From contig NC_090165.1 of NCBI RefSeq assembly GCF_017916325.1, positions 372,001-436,000 on the forward strand: a stretch of DNA of 64,000 nt. The letters run 5' to 3'. The first letter of the stretch is position 1, and every line of letters begins with the position of its first letter. Both the position numbers and the translations under genes were made by a program. Below are positions 30,069 through 40,802 of the stretch, piece by piece. The stretch comes from Leishmania martiniquensis (lineage: Eukaryota > Euglenozoa > Kinetoplastea > Trypanosomatida > Trypanosomatidae). The notes under the pieces are model-generated. The model was not told the DNA's origin. It saw nothing but the letters and a program-made list of their open reading frames with translations, and searched no databases.

Positions 30069-33000
30069 ATGCAGTGCTTCAAGGCCGTCGCTGCTTCAGC
30101 GGGCCACCACGTCACCAAACTGTCGATCACACCCATCCTCTACACCGGCGCTACGAGTGCCGGTGCTGTCCCAAAGACAGTCACCAGGCAGTCCTCGTTG
30201 ATCGAGCCACGCAAGAAGAAGGGCATGCTGTGTAGCTGCGTCGAAGATGTCGATCTCGACATTTTTCGCGGCGTTTTCATAGAGCAATGGCTAAGCGGCA
30301 AGAGGCATGGGGGCTATCCGGAGGCGCTATTCTTTTGTACTACATGTGGCCCGCCAGCCGTGCAGGAGTCGATAAAGGGCTCCTCTGGTGGTGGCAGCGC
30401 CCTCACGAAGCTCCACACCCCGGAGAAAAAGAGCTCCTCCAGCAAGTCCACCTTTGGCAACACACTGAAGAAGCTGTTCGGCACCTCCAAGAGTGGCTCG
30501 AAAGGGGACCTGAGCACCATTTCGGCCAAGCAGCACTCCAGCGGCCACATACGCGAGTCCAGCATTCGCGTCATGTCTGCTGAGGAGGAGGAGCTTCCAA
30601 CTACACCGCGAACGGAGAAGGAGCTGTACCTGTGCGTGACCTGCGGCTCATGCTACTGCCGCGATCACGCTTGCGACCACCACTATAGCCGTCAGCAGCG
30701 CAGCACCGTCGCGGGCTGCGATGACGCGGAGGCGTCACTCAGGGGCTACCCGTACCATTCCTTCTATATCGGCGTTCCGAGCTTTGTGAGCACGCACCCG
30801 TCCCACATACTACAGGAGACGTCATGGGGGCTACTCTTCCCAACCGTGACGGTGCGCGAGATCGAGGAGGGCGCGGTGGACCTGTCGAATCCGCTCCCCT
30901 TCTACCAGCACTTCGAGGAAATCTTCGACACCAGTGTCGCGTGCGGGATAAGTGCCACGCAACTAAACGGCAGCTCCACGTCCAACAGCCATAGCCTCAC
31001 CCGTGGCCGAAATGCGCTCGGGCTTTCACCCAGCGCGGTGCACGTTCGCGTGCCCAGTGTATACAGCAGTAGTGGCCACCTCGACGGGTTACCGCGGCTA
31101 CATTCCAAGACGAACAGTTACGCCGATCGAAGGGAAGACCGCCTCCACACGCGCCAATGTGCTCTGCTTACCCCCATCGGAGCCCACAGCATTCTTTCTC
31201 TGCCTGAGTTCCACTCTTCTCCGCCAGAGAACTGGTCGTATCTTATGTTCTGCGCCAAATGCGGCGACCGGCAGCCTTCACGACTGCACGGTAAGCAGTG
31301 CGACAACGAAATCTCGCGTCACGTCCACCTGCGACGGCTGGGGCAGCTCACAGCGCTGCTCGCGTATTTTCTGCTTCGCGGGGTGCGCCTTGAAGTGCCA
31401 CCGCAGTTTTTAGAGTACTCCTCAAAGAAGCATGCGCAGCAGGTGGAGCGGCAACGCAACCAGCAGCGTGCACACAGGTTGTTCGAGATGCAGCGAGTCA
31501 GCCGCGCCTCTGAGCTCGTCGGTGGACTCGAAGGGGTGACCACGGCGGGTGCTGCTCACGCCAGCGGTACCGGCGGCGGCGTGGACCTGGCGGCGACGAA
31601 CGTGACGGGCTGCTTTGGCCTGCTTTCACGGACCGAGACGGACCGGGTAATCACCCGCGCGGCAATCTGCGGCTTCTCCAACGAGAGCTACTTTTGCTAC
31701 ATGAACTCGGTGCTGCAGTGCCTGTTGCGGTGCCGCAACTTTGCAGGCCCACTACTGCGTCTCGACCTGCAGAAGAGTCCTGGCAAGCTCACCACATCCA
31801 TGTCACGTCTGCTTCACCAAGTGTCGCACCAAACGTATCAGGACGTGCGCAATGGCGCCGTCTTTGCGTTCGTGCGCTCGCTGCGGGCACAGATTGGCAG
31901 CATCAACGTGCTCTTTGAAGAGGACGAGCAGCAGGACGCCCAAGAGTTCCTCATAACGCTGCTCAACGGTATTGGCGACGAGTTTGACAAGGGAAAGACG
32001 GAGGAGGAAAAGAAAGCGACCCGCCGCGTCAGCTTCGAGGGTACGCTGCTCTCCGAGGTGACTTGCTCTCAATGCAAGCACTGCGTCCCACGCCATGAAA
32101 TGTTCATGTCCCTTTCTATCCCCATCGAGAAGAGCATCGCGGACGGTATTGCGTCGCTCTTCGCGCCCACCACGCTACGCGGCAAGGACCGCTACGCGTG
32201 CGAGAGCTGCTTCAAGAGGCTTTCGCAGAGAGAGCAACAGGGGCACAACGCCCTTGCCGCGGCCCAGGCGGAGGCCGAGAGGCTGGCGAAGTTAGCTGGG
32301 AGGAAGCTGAGCAAGGAGCAAATAGAGGGGCGTGTCTACGCGAACGCGCTCTACAGCGAAGCCGAGGTGTGCACCTCGCTTTCCCACCTCGGCGGCAGCC
32401 TTGCGGTGCACCTCCTGCGCTTCCACTATGACCCAGAGGTGCAGGATTTCATTAAGGTGCTCACCCCGGTGCGCATCTCCCTCACGCTTGACCTCACCCC
32501 CTACGTCAGCTGTGAGGTGGTGGAGGCCTACACGCGCATGGAGAAGATGCATCTCTTGCAGCGTCGCTTTCCCAACGCAGCTGGGAAGATGCTCGACAAG
32601 TACCTGCGCCACGCCAAGGACGACGTCAAGGTGGCCACGCAGAGGTTGCTGGATGACGGTCATGGGCTAGCCGAGGCGACGCACTCGCGGCAGAGCAGCA
32701 GCGCCGCCGTTAGCCGCTGCTGTACTGGGGTTGGGGCAGGCAACGCACTAGGCGACGACGGGTCCGATGACGTGGCGGGCGTCGGCAGCGTCTTTGGCGA
32801 CGCCTATGGCGGCACCTCCTCTTCTGCTGTGACGCCGCTCAACAACCTTAACGGCGATGCCGAATACTTTGCGAAGGCGGGACCTATCTCTGGCACTAGT
32901 GCTGACGGGGCCGGTGGGAGGGCTGCCGCTCTCGAATCCGCCGCGCTGAACGCTGCTTCGATTTGCGCCATCACGCACGACGAATTTGATCCGTTTGGCG

Positions 33001-33212
33001 AGCGCACTCCTTCAAAGCCATCCTTGGTGCGCCGCTTGGTCGGGATCGTTGCACATCGCGGCTCGCTGCACGGCGGCCATTACATTGCTTATGTGCGACA
33101 CCTCACGCGCCCGCATGTGTGGTTCCGCTGCGACGACGAGGATATCGACGTGGTAGAGGAGAAGTTCGTGCTCGATCACGAGTCCGAGGTGTACCTCGCC
33201 TTCTACGAGTAG
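30069..33212 (+). CDS. Ubiquitin-specific protease (C19 family)
   Basis: A 1047-residue deubiquitinase. The N-terminal half has scattered CxxC/His clusters at about residues 90, 188-212 (LYLCVTCGSCYCRDHACDHH) and 393-410, suggesting a zinc-binding, UBP-finger-like region split by inserts. The catalytic domain begins near 533. The Cys box is GFSNESYFCYMNSVLQCL, with predicted nucleophile Cys543 and oxyanion Asn538. QDAQEF starts at 622. Zinc-finger CxxC pairs follow (TCSQCKHC, CESC), then a long charged insert and a UBA/CUE-like helical stretch. The His box GSLHGGHYIAYVR gives His1004, and WFRCDDED gives Asp1022. The triad is complete. The Cys box is unusual in having ESYF where most members have LGNT or similar. 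Start caution: the first AG after the long C/T tract lies inside codon 2, so initiation could instead be at Met53. Confidence 0.92.
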   Translation: MQCFKAVAASAGHHVTKLSITPILYTGATSAGAVPKTVTRQSSLIEPRKKKGMLCSCVEDVDLDIFRGVFIEQWLSGKRHGGYPEALFFCTTCGPPAVQESIKGSSGGGSALTKLHTPEKKSSSSKSTFGNTLKKLFGTSKSGSKGDLSTISAKQHSSGHIRESSIRVMSAEEEELPTTPRTEKELYLCVTCGSCYCRDHACDHHYSRQQRSTVAGCDDAEASLRGYPYHSFYIGVPSFVSTHPSHILQETSWGLLFPTVTVREIEEGAVDLSNPLPFYQHFEEIFDTSVACGISATQLNGSSTSNSHSLTRGRNALGLSPSAVHVRVPSVYSSSGHLDGLPRLHSKTNSYADRREDRLHTRQCALLTPIGAHSILSLPEFHSSPPENWSYLMFCAKCGDRQPSRLHGKQCDNEISRHVHLRRLGQLTALLAYFLLRGVRLEVPPQFLEYSSKKHAQQVERQRNQQRAHRLFEMQRVSRASELVGGLEGVTTAGAAHASGTGGGVDLAATNVTGCFGLLSRTETDRVITRAAICGFSNESYFCYMNSVLQCLLRCRNFAGPLLRLDLQKSPGKLTTSMSRLLHQVSHQTYQDVRNGAVFAFVRSLRAQIGSINVLFEEDEQQDAQEFLITLLNGIGDEFDKGKTEEEKKATRRVSFEGTLLSEVTCSQCKHCVPRHEMFMSLSIPIEKSIADGIASLFAPTTLRGKDRYACESCFKRLSQREQQGHNALAAAQAEAERLAKLAGRKLSKEQIEGRVYANALYSEAEVCTSLSHLGGSLAVHLLRFHYDPEVQDFIKVLTPVRISLTLDLTPYVSCEVVEAYTRMEKMHLLQRRFPNAAGKMLDKYLRHAKDDVKVATQRLLDDGHGLAEATHSRQSSSAAVSRCCTGVGAGNALGDDGSDDVAGVGSVFGDAYGGTSSSAVTPLNNLNGDAEYFAKAGPISGTSADGAGGRAAALESAALNAASICAITHDEFDPFGERTPSKPSLVRRLVGIVAHRGSLHGGHYIAYVRHLTRPHVWFRCDDEDIDVVEEKFVLDHESEVYLAFYE

Positions 33213-34252
33213 GCAGGCGGGCTGTCAAGCCAACCTCGCCTTTGTCCAGTTGGCGTATGACTGTCACTCGTAGCGATAGGTTACTGAGGTGCACAGGGCG
33301 TCAAATAAGTGTGCATCTGCCTGTCGTACGAGAGGGCGTTTCCCTTGCTGTGCTGCTCAGCCCCCCTCCCTCTCTCCTCCCCTCCTCTCCCCTCTCTTTC
33401 TCTTTCTCTCCCCGACGCAGGCTCGCTTAGCATTCCCTTCTTCCCTCTCCCGCCTCTACTTCGGAGGGACGGCATTGGTGTATGTGTTCGATCGCACCGG
33501 AGGCGAGGGGGTGGTGGTGGTGGACGAAGAGCGGCTGGATTCACACGGCGTAAGATGAGCGGGTAGCGACGGCTCCTTCTCGTCGGTGCAGCTCAGGCTC
33601 ACCTCCCCTTACCCCTTCCCTCTCTCCTCCCCTCCCCCCTCCTCCCCCCTCTCTCTCCAAACCTTTTCCGTATTCTGTCTAGTGCTGATGCGTCTGCCGC
33701 TTGCTGAACGTATGCTTAGTGTAGGGCGGCCTGCCTGCCTGTTGGCATGTTTGACCTCGTTGTGGATGCCATGGTGCTTTGTTCTCTTATTCCCTCTTTC
33801 ACCTTCGCTTGCTCGTCTTAGGTGCCCCCCTGTAGCCGAGAAAGTAATCCAAGAAGAGCGGCTATCGGAGCGCCGTGGCAGAGCCCGCGAGAGCCTTGCT
33901 TCTCTCTCTGTGTGTGTGTGTGTGAGGGAGGGAGGGAGGAGGGTGGATTAGCAGTGGGTGTGCGCCACCCACGCAGATGCCAGCGATCGATTCTCTTCGT
34001 CGCCGCATTCACCTGCAGTTTCATCGTCACTCCCCACCCCTCCCCTCCCCTGCCAAGGCACTTCTCGGAGCCCCTTTTGTTGTCGCTTTGCAGACGGCGG
34101 CAGCTGAGAAGCCGCACGAAGGCTTCGCACGCATCTCACCTGCGCGTGATGTGGTGCTTCGTCGCTACACGGCGCTGCGGGTGCGCCTCATCAGAGCGCC
34201 TCGTTGCCTGAACTCATGTATATCCAATTCTGCATATGCAGACACAGCACCG
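33213..34252. other. Spacer, no gene seen
   Basis: Contains C/T runs, a GT tract followed by GGGA repeats near 33910-33945, and no convincing coding frame. Confidence 0.6.
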
Positions 34253-34347
34253 CCATCTCTCGCTTTCCGCTGCCTCTCTTTCGTGCTTCGGCTGTCTCAA
34301 TATCTTCCACTCCCCTTGACATCACTGCTGTGCTGATTGCTGTGCAG
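34253..34347 (+). promoter_or_regulatory. Trans-splice acceptor of SmE
   Basis: A pyrimidine-rich region without any AG until 34346-34347. No ATG lies between this AG and 34537, so the mRNA leader would be about 189 nt. Confidence 0.6.
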
Positions 34348-34536
34348 CAAATTCGTCCACCTGAAAGATAACTTGTTCCTTTCTCACCAAGTGAATATTC
34401 ACGAGCTGCACTGTGTAACAGCGTTGGCTTCGCATACGGCTTGCTGCTTGAGAACTGTCTCATCGGCACGGAAGAAAGCCCGGGGACGAGGAGAAGCGCA
34501 ACAGCAACCGCCATCGAAGAGACCGCATCGCCCGTG

Positions 34537-34800
34537 ATGAGCGGCGCCTACACACGTCAAATGGAAAACCCCACGGGGGTGGTGCACCGCTTCATGCAGG
34601 ACCATCAACGAGTGTGCGTGTGGCTTGTGCACGATACGCAGACACGATTGGAGGGCAACCTGCTCGGCTACGACGAGTTCATGAACGTCGTGCTGGGCGA
34701 CACTACCGAGACGAATCTGCGAACTAGCAAGAGTTACCATCTGGGCAAGATTTTGCTGCGTAGCGACAATGTTGGTGTCATCCACCCGATCGGTGTTTAA
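34537..34800 (+). CDS. Small nuclear ribonucleoprotein SmE
   Basis: An 87-residue Sm-fold protein, the usual SmE length. SmE is one of seven proteins in the ring around spliceosomal snRNAs, needed here mainly for trans-splicing. The Sm1 motif spans about residues 24-53 with the SmE-type signature [19 protein letters not shown], and Sm2 is at 68-82 ([14 protein letters not shown]). Asp46 and Asn50 in Sm1, and Arg75/Asp77/Asn78 in Sm2, are at the RNA-binding loop positions. The preceding frame is open upstream to 34441, but that extension starts at TTG and is leader sequence. It was chosen over LSm5 because of the YDEFMN and the WL positions typical of SmE; LSm5 cannot be fully excluded by eye. 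Confidence 0.9.
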   Translation: MSGAYTRQMENPTGVVHRFMQDHQRVCVWLVHDTQTRLEGNLLGYDEFMNVVLGDTTETNLRTSKSYHLGKILLRSDNVGVIHPIGV

Positions 34801-35490
34801 GGCGAAGTCATTTCTCGGCAGCAGCAGCCTCGTTGCTCTGTGGAGGGGTTTCATCACGGATCGCTGCATGTGATGCATGAGGGTGCCCCGCTGGCAGCTG
34901 TAGAGAGGGGTGCGGTGCTGCGGCACTGTTGTCTTGGTTTTTGGTCTCTTCAGGCGTGTGTCTATGTGTGTGCGTGTGTGTATGAATGCCTACGGGCGTT
35001 TTGCGCGCCAGTGCCTTTCCGCGCAGGGGTACCAGCGGATCGGAGGGAGAGGGAGGACAGGGTGGTGTGGCTGGGTGAGGTGCGTGTGTCTGTGTGTGTG
35101 TGTGTGAGCGAATGTGAATCGATGGCCACCACTCTTTCCCTCCTCGCCCTTTCTCCCGACGCAGTCCTTCCCTGTGCGCCTTGCCACAGACGTGCCACTT
35201 AGCAGAGAGGGAAGTGACACACCGAAGGATGGGAACGAGCCGAAGGCGGCTTTGGCGGTGCCGTCGGGGGCGGTGGGGAACGGCGACCGTCGGGGGAGGG
35301 CGTCCGCATGCGCCTGCACCTCTTTTTTCCTCGCTGAGGCGCGGAGGATCGTACGCCGGTGAGTGGGCCGGCCGTTCCTCTCCGCATCGAAAGCGATGCC
35401 ATGGGTGCGCTGGGTGGCCCTGCCGTCTCTCGACCCGCGCGCTGGCCATCCAGCGGCTGTTGTGCATCCCAGAAGGCCCATGCCCGCCTC
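34801..35490. other. Spacer, no gene seen
   Basis: Contains GT tracts near 34962-34982 and 35084-35106. No coding frame supported. Confidence 0.55.
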
Positions 35491-35608
35491 TACTTTTCTT
35501 CCCGCGCAATCGCTCCTCCATCCCTTTCTCTCTTTTTGTCCCACTACGGGTGTGCTCGCCGGGCCTATGGCGCATTGCTGTCTTTTGCGCGTTGTACTGC
35601 TCATGGAG
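35491..35608 (+). promoter_or_regulatory. Trans-splice acceptor of TTD14-like gene
   Basis: C/T tract from about 35491 to 35535; the first AG afterwards is at 35607-35608. The ATG at 35703 is the first ATG downstream of that AG, which supports the chosen start. Confidence 0.5.
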
Positions 35609-35702
35609 AGAGCGGGCGCAATACAGTTATCCACGCACGTGCCTCCTCCCCTTTGGCTCACTCGCGGGCGCATACGGTGGCCACAGTGCGCGTGTGCCAG
35701 AG

Positions 35703-38516
35703 ATGGGCATCGGATCATCTATAGCGCGGCACGGAGGCCCCGCGATTTTCACGGGGACATCCAACGCGCCATCATCTTCGCTACTGCCCCTGTCGTCGGA
35801 GGAGCGCGTAGCGGCAGTAGCGACGACTCCTGCTGCCGCTGCCGCCTCTCCAGCTCCGCCGGCCACTGGGTACACCTCAAACCCTCGGCAGCGCCTCAAG
35901 GACGCCAACGCGGCGCCTACAGTGCCTTGGGCTGAAGCGACACCTCTGCCACCTGCTGCGCCACAGCCCTATCGGCGATTTCTTCCACGCCCCGGGGGCA
36001 CCCCGATCTTGGCCACACCTCCGCCAACGGAAGCCGGCGCGACGGCGCCGCGGGTTGAGCTCGCGGCGGCCTCGAGGAGGGTGTACGAGGAAAGCCGCAC
36101 TGCCAAGCCCCAGCACCCAGCCCAGGCGTCGCATCCCACGCGGTGGGAGGATGGACGCCACGACGCAGCTGGGGATGCTTTCATTGGTGGCGATCACCTT
36201 CACCGAGGGCCTCCTCAGTACGCCAGCATCGCCGCACACCCCAACGTGAAGGGGAATGCGGATGTGAGGTTTGCTGTAAGGGCGCCGAAGGAGGGTCGGC
36301 AGCGCCACACGCCTCTGCGCAGCGAGGGCGGCCTCTATGAAGAAGAGAGGGAGGGACAGGGAGCGGCGTCCGCGAAGTCGTCTCCATCGCCGAACGCACC
36401 TGAGGCGGAGGAGCTGGCGGCGACCTCGTGCGCATCAGTCGAGGCGATGGCTCTCACAGAGGCGCCGGCTGCGCCTGCTGCTGCTGGCCCCTGTCAGCTG
36501 AACAGCACTTTCACCGCCTACCGCCCTGTGGCTCGTTCGGCCTCTCCTGGAGTGGCACTTGGGCAGTACGACGGGCTTCCACTCGTGTCGGTGCAGCAGG
36601 TGCTCGAGTCGAAGCACAAGGTGTACCGCGTCTGCCTCACTGGTGGCCCGTGCGCGGGCAAGTCGACGATGCTTTCGGCCATCCAGTCGAAGATTCCGCA
36701 GCGCACTGGCTTCCGTGTCATGTGCGTGCCGGAGGCTGCAACACTGCTCGTCACCGGCGGGATGCAGTGGGACAACAACCTCACCGTGCCGCAGCAGCTC
36801 GGGCTTCTTCGCACCCAGCTTGCCTTGGAGGACCAGTTTTACGCGCTCGCCGTTGCGTCTAATGTGCCGACCATTATCGTGTCGGACCGTGGCACAATGG
36901 ATGGTCGCGCGTTCTGCACAGATGCGCAGTTTCAGGAGATCCTGCACGCTCTAGGCAGCACCATCGATGCGCTGCGCGACCGCTACGACGCCGTCATTCA
37001 CATGGTCACCGCCGCAGATGGAGCGGAGGGGTTCTACAACCTGGACAACCCAGCGCGCTATGAGGACCTCGACGGCGCGCGCGCCTCCGATCTTCGCCTG
37101 CGGGAGATGTATGTCGGTCACCCAATGTATCGCCTGCTCGACAACTCGACGACCTTCGACGACAAGATTGAGCGCGGGCTGCAGGTGATTTGTCAGGTGG
37201 TGCACAAGGCGCATAGCGCACCAGCGTCGCCCACACACTACCTTGTGCGGCGCTGCCCATCTGAGCTTCCGGTTGCGTGCGCCACCTACACAACGTACAC
37301 GACGGTCCTGAGCAACAGCAAGGTGAGCGACATTCGACTGCTCGTGAGGCGGGAGATGGCGGACGGGTCGACGATACACTTCTTCAAGAGCGTTCGCGAG
37401 TCGCCGTCGTCGGTCTCGGCAGCTCTCTCCTCGCGTGCGCTACCCCGCGCGATTTCGCACACCGGCGGTGGTGCCTCGTTTCCCAGCAGCGCGAACGCCC
37501 GGACAGCTAACACAGCAGCGCCGATGCAGGAGCGCATTGAGAGCGCCCAACGCATCAGCAGCCGTGAGTTCGCGAGCTTGTGCAAGCACCGCGACCGCAC
37601 CCGCGCTGAGGTGGTGGTGAGGGCGACGCATTTCCTCTTCGAGGGCGCGAACTACGAGCTGACGACGCTGGTAGCCCCAAGCTGGGCAGCAGGGCGGCAG
37701 ACGCTGACAGTGGAGAGTGGCAATGTGTCGGCGGCGCAGCCACAGCAGGGGCATCGAGGCGGGCCGTGCCACGCTGGCCTGCCGCTGACGGCGCTGCGTC
37801 TTCCACCGTTTTTAGAGGTGGACCGCGAGGTGCCGGTGGAGAGCCTGACGACCGCCTTTCTCATCTCCCACAAAGAGACGGGCCCCCTCTACACATCGCT
37901 CGCATTCGCGCCTGTCTTCTCCCGTGCAGTGGTGACCCCCCTTGGGGCGCACGCCGACACAGAGAACATCCTGCAGAGCACACTGAGTACGCCTCGCGCC
38001 ACGCCTGGGCTGCGTGCGGAGACGGGCGCGCTTCCCACCTTCCCCACTGCTGCGGAGGCGGGTGCGGAAGCGAGAGCGCCGGCAAACGTTTCTGTCCCGG
38101 GAGAGGGCGGCGGGCCAGAGGAGGGTGCGGAAAACTCGGCGCCCAATGCTGCGCCACTGCCGCTGCCGACGCCTGTGCGCCGTGGCCTTGCCCCACTCAA
38201 TGCCAATACACTCCTCACCTCGGTGACCGTGAGGAAGTCTGCTGCGGCCAAGGCAGAAGGCGCGCGTCACCTGGAGTCAGATCCTCCGCCAGACCTTGAC
38301 GAGTCCGCATGCATGGACAAAGGACACAAGACCGCTAGCCCGTCGCGACTCACCCTCGCCGGTGTGGAGGGGGAGGAGGACGTTGCGGAACCGGACACGG
38401 CGGTGCCAGCAGGAGAGCGTCTGCAACCGGAGAGTGCGATGATGCGAGATCCCGAGCGTATCTTGCCGCCCATCAGGTCGAAAAAGTCGGCGTGTGTGGC
38501 CGCCTTGGGCAACTGA
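35703..38516 (+). CDS. TTD14-like P-loop NTPase with CYTH-like domain
   Basis: A 937-residue protein. It begins MGIGSS, which fits the N-myristoylation consensus (Gly2, Ser6), so membrane attachment is likely. Residues 7-290 are Ala/Pro/Ser-rich and probably disordered. A P-loop NTPase domain runs from about 305 to 500, with Walker A GGPCAGKST (314-322) and VSDRGTMDGRAF downstream. This is the AAA_28-type fold found in Drosophila TTD14 (TRPL translocation defect 14), a GTP- and phosphoinositide-binding trafficking protein. A second domain at about 510-690, with strand-rich basic motifs such as DIRLLVRREMADGSTIHFF, corresponds to the CYTH-like half of TTD14. The C-terminal 200 residues are low complexity. 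The combination suggests a membrane-tethered nucleotide-binding factor; its substrate is unknown. The frame extends upstream to 35181, but only from a TTG through pyrimidine tracts. Confidence 0.85.
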   Translation: MGIGSSIARHGGPAIFTGTSNAPSSSLLPLSSEERVAAVATTPAAAAASPAPPATGYTSNPRQRLKDANAAPTVPWAEATPLPPAAPQPYRRFLPRPGGTPILATPPPTEAGATAPRVELAAASRRVYEESRTAKPQHPAQASHPTRWEDGRHDAAGDAFIGGDHLHRGPPQYASIAAHPNVKGNADVRFAVRAPKEGRQRHTPLRSEGGLYEEEREGQGAASAKSSPSPNAPEAEELAATSCASVEAMALTEAPAAPAAAGPCQLNSTFTAYRPVARSASPGVALGQYDGLPLVSVQQVLESKHKVYRVCLTGGPCAGKSTMLSAIQSKIPQRTGFRVMCVPEAATLLVTGGMQWDNNLTVPQQLGLLRTQLALEDQFYALAVASNVPTIIVSDRGTMDGRAFCTDAQFQEILHALGSTIDALRDRYDAVIHMVTAADGAEGFYNLDNPARYEDLDGARASDLRLREMYVGHPMYRLLDNSTTFDDKIERGLQVICQVVHKAHSAPASPTHYLVRRCPSELPVACATYTTYTTVLSNSKVSDIRLLVRREMADGSTIHFFKSVRESPSSVSAALSSRALPRAISHTGGGASFPSSANARTANTAAPMQERIESAQRISSREFASLCKHRDRTRAEVVVRATHFLFEGANYELTTLVAPSWAAGRQTLTVESGNVSAAQPQQGHRGGPCHAGLPLTALRLPPFLEVDREVPVESLTTAFLISHKETGPLYTSLAFAPVFSRAVVTPLGAHADTENILQSTLSTPRATPGLRAETGALPTFPTAAEAGAEARAPANVSVPGEGGGPEEGAENSAPNAAPLPLPTPVRRGLAPLNANTLLTSVTVRKSAAAKAEGARHLESDPPPDLDESACMDKGHKTASPSRLTLAGVEGEEDVAEPDTAVPAGERLQPESAMMRDPERILPPIRSKKSACVAALGN

Positions 38517-40490
38517 GCGCGACGAGCCGGCCATGATACGGCGCCCCAGGGATTGAGCCCCGTAAGCGATGCCGACTCTCCTTCTCGCTCCATCGCGGGA
38601 GCAGACCAGAACGCCACCAGCCAAGCTCTCGCACTCATACAGGGGGGCCGGTCGTGAAATCGCGAAGACGCGGATGGGCCGAAACAGAAAATGGAGGGCG
38701 CCAAAGCGAACAGCGCTCTCCGGCGTCGTCGTCGTCTCTCTCTCTCCTCCATCACTGTCCCCATCGCTGCGACGTCTCGCCGGCATTTTCTCTGTGTCTG
38801 TCCTTCGCCTTTTATTTCGTCTAAATGCTTTTCTCTTCACCTTTAGATGCACGCCCCGATGCACATATGCACGCCGTCACCGACTCACGCGTTCATCAGC
38901 GCGCCCGTGCGCGTACTGGTAGCGCTGCATGTATATGCCTCCCACCAACCTCCCCGATGGTTGCAGCAGCCGCGACCATTTTCGGTGTGTGGCGCCTCTT
39001 CCCTCCCCCTTCCCTTTTCCTTTTTTCTTTCGTTTCAGCGGAGCCTTTTTTTTTTCACCCTTTTCACACGCCCTGTCCATCTGCACCACACACCACTTCC
39101 GCTGGGTGTTTCCGCCAGCTCCCCTCTGCGCTCGTCGCCCCCCTCTCTCTCTCTCGTAGACTTTGCTTGGGCCCGATGACTCGGTCTCCGTGCCACCACC
39201 TCTTTTTGTGCCTTCGCTCCTCCTCTTCCCCACTGTGCCCGTCTTACGCAACCGCTCTCCTTTGGGCAGCACCCTGGGCAGCTATGGGAAAAAGCCCTGG
39301 GGAGGGGTGCGGGGATGGAAGGGAGAAGCGCGAGAGCGCTGTCGGTTGTGAACCGCGATACGGTGGAGTGCGCGTAGGTTGACGAGGTGTCCACGGAGTT
39401 GGGCCCTCCCCTCCTTCCTCTCGACGCAAAAGACCGCACTTTCCGCACCTTCCCTCTCTCTCTCTGTCCTTCACTCCGTTGTCGTGTTGCCTTAATTCAT
39501 GCGACGCCCCCCCTCCCCCTCTCTTTCCTCTCTAGATACTGCACACTTACGCAAAAGGCATGCGAGGGAAACAGCAACGAGAAAAAAACGTTCTTCTGTG
39601 CGCCGCAGCTGCCATGCCCTGCTGCCGGGCCACCTCAGCATGTACTGCACTTGCGTCTCGATCAAGTCAAGGGAACAGCGGCAGCGGGTGCCGGCAGACG
39701 GGCAGAGGCCACGGGTGGCATGGACTGTTAAGGCCTGCTCGCGTGCTTGGCGCCGTTTCCCGTCCTCTCTTTGCCTCTCCTCATCGACCACAAAGTCGGC
39801 CTCTGCGCCGCTTTGGCTTGCGCCCCCCCTACCGCTTCTCCCTATCTCCCTCTCTTTCTGTCTCGCGCCTGTCCTGCCCTCACCCATCTTCGTATAGAAG
39901 CAGCTTCTTTTTTTCTTCTGCGCATCTCTTCTCGTCCTCTGCGCCATCGTTTGATCGCTTCCGCATCCGCCTTTGCTTTTTTTTTTGTCAAAGGCACCAA
40001 CGCCGTCTTCGTCTCCTCTCCTTTGACAATACGTGCGCCGCTCTCTCGCCAACGGCGGCACAGACGACACGTGCTGCACTCACAGCAGAAAAAGAGACGT
40101 CTTTCCGCGCGAGTAGCGCTTTCTGCCGGCGCCGTTGCTTCTGCCCTGGCGCCCTCTCGTTCTCTCTGTCTCATTAACGTCAGAGAGGACAAGGGGACTC
40201 GCTCCTCTGGCACCATCTGCCCCCCTCCCCCTTCCTCCCTTCCCCCACGACGCTCGTCAGGAGAGGCCTCTGCATCGGTTGTTCTCCCGAGCCTCCTGTA
40301 TCTGAAACGGAGGACAGATTTGAGGTTAGGTAAGGGCGGAGTGAGAGTGGGTTGTGGGCTACTCAGCAGGCGCATCAGAGATCGGCGTGCTGCTTCCCCT
40401 CTCGCTCCCTCTCTCCCCACCAATTCAGTGAAGCTAAAGCGGTCAGACGAAAAAGCGCGCGTACGGCAGCGCAGTGTTCCGCTCCAAGTC
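38517..40490. other. Spacer, no gene seen
   Basis: About 2 kb rich in C/T runs and T runs. Several open frames up to 272 codons translate these runs and look non-coding. Confidence 0.6.
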
Positions 40491-40552
40491 GCTCTTCTAA
40501 TCCTCTGCATTTATCTCTCTTGTTTTTTTCTTTTCCCTCCCCCCTCTTGTAG
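40491..40552 (+). promoter_or_regulatory. Trans-splice acceptor of ZNF598-like gene
   Basis: A very strong T/C tract ends in AG at 40551-40552. No ATG occurs in the next 250 bases until 40803. Confidence 0.7.
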
Positions 40553-40802
40553 CGTTTGTGCGTGATTGTGTGTGTGCGTGTGTGTGCTGTCTTCCTGGCG
40601 TTCCTGTAGTACCGCCCGCGCCCGGCGATCAAGCGTTCCCTCATATACAGTCGTCTTCGTTCAGTGCTCGTCAGATTTGGGTCTGGGCGAGGGCCGAAGA
40701 GGAGGCCCTGGGCGTCGCTGGCGGGCTGCCATTTTCAACGTCGAGGACCTCGGCACGAGCTCAACGCCAAAAAGCAAGCAAGAGAGCCGTGCATCAGCGG
40801 GC

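Noticed and set aside
39747..40565. 272-codon open frame before the ZNF598-like gene
   Set aside because: Covers the polypyrimidine tract and splice acceptor of that gene; low-complexity translation.
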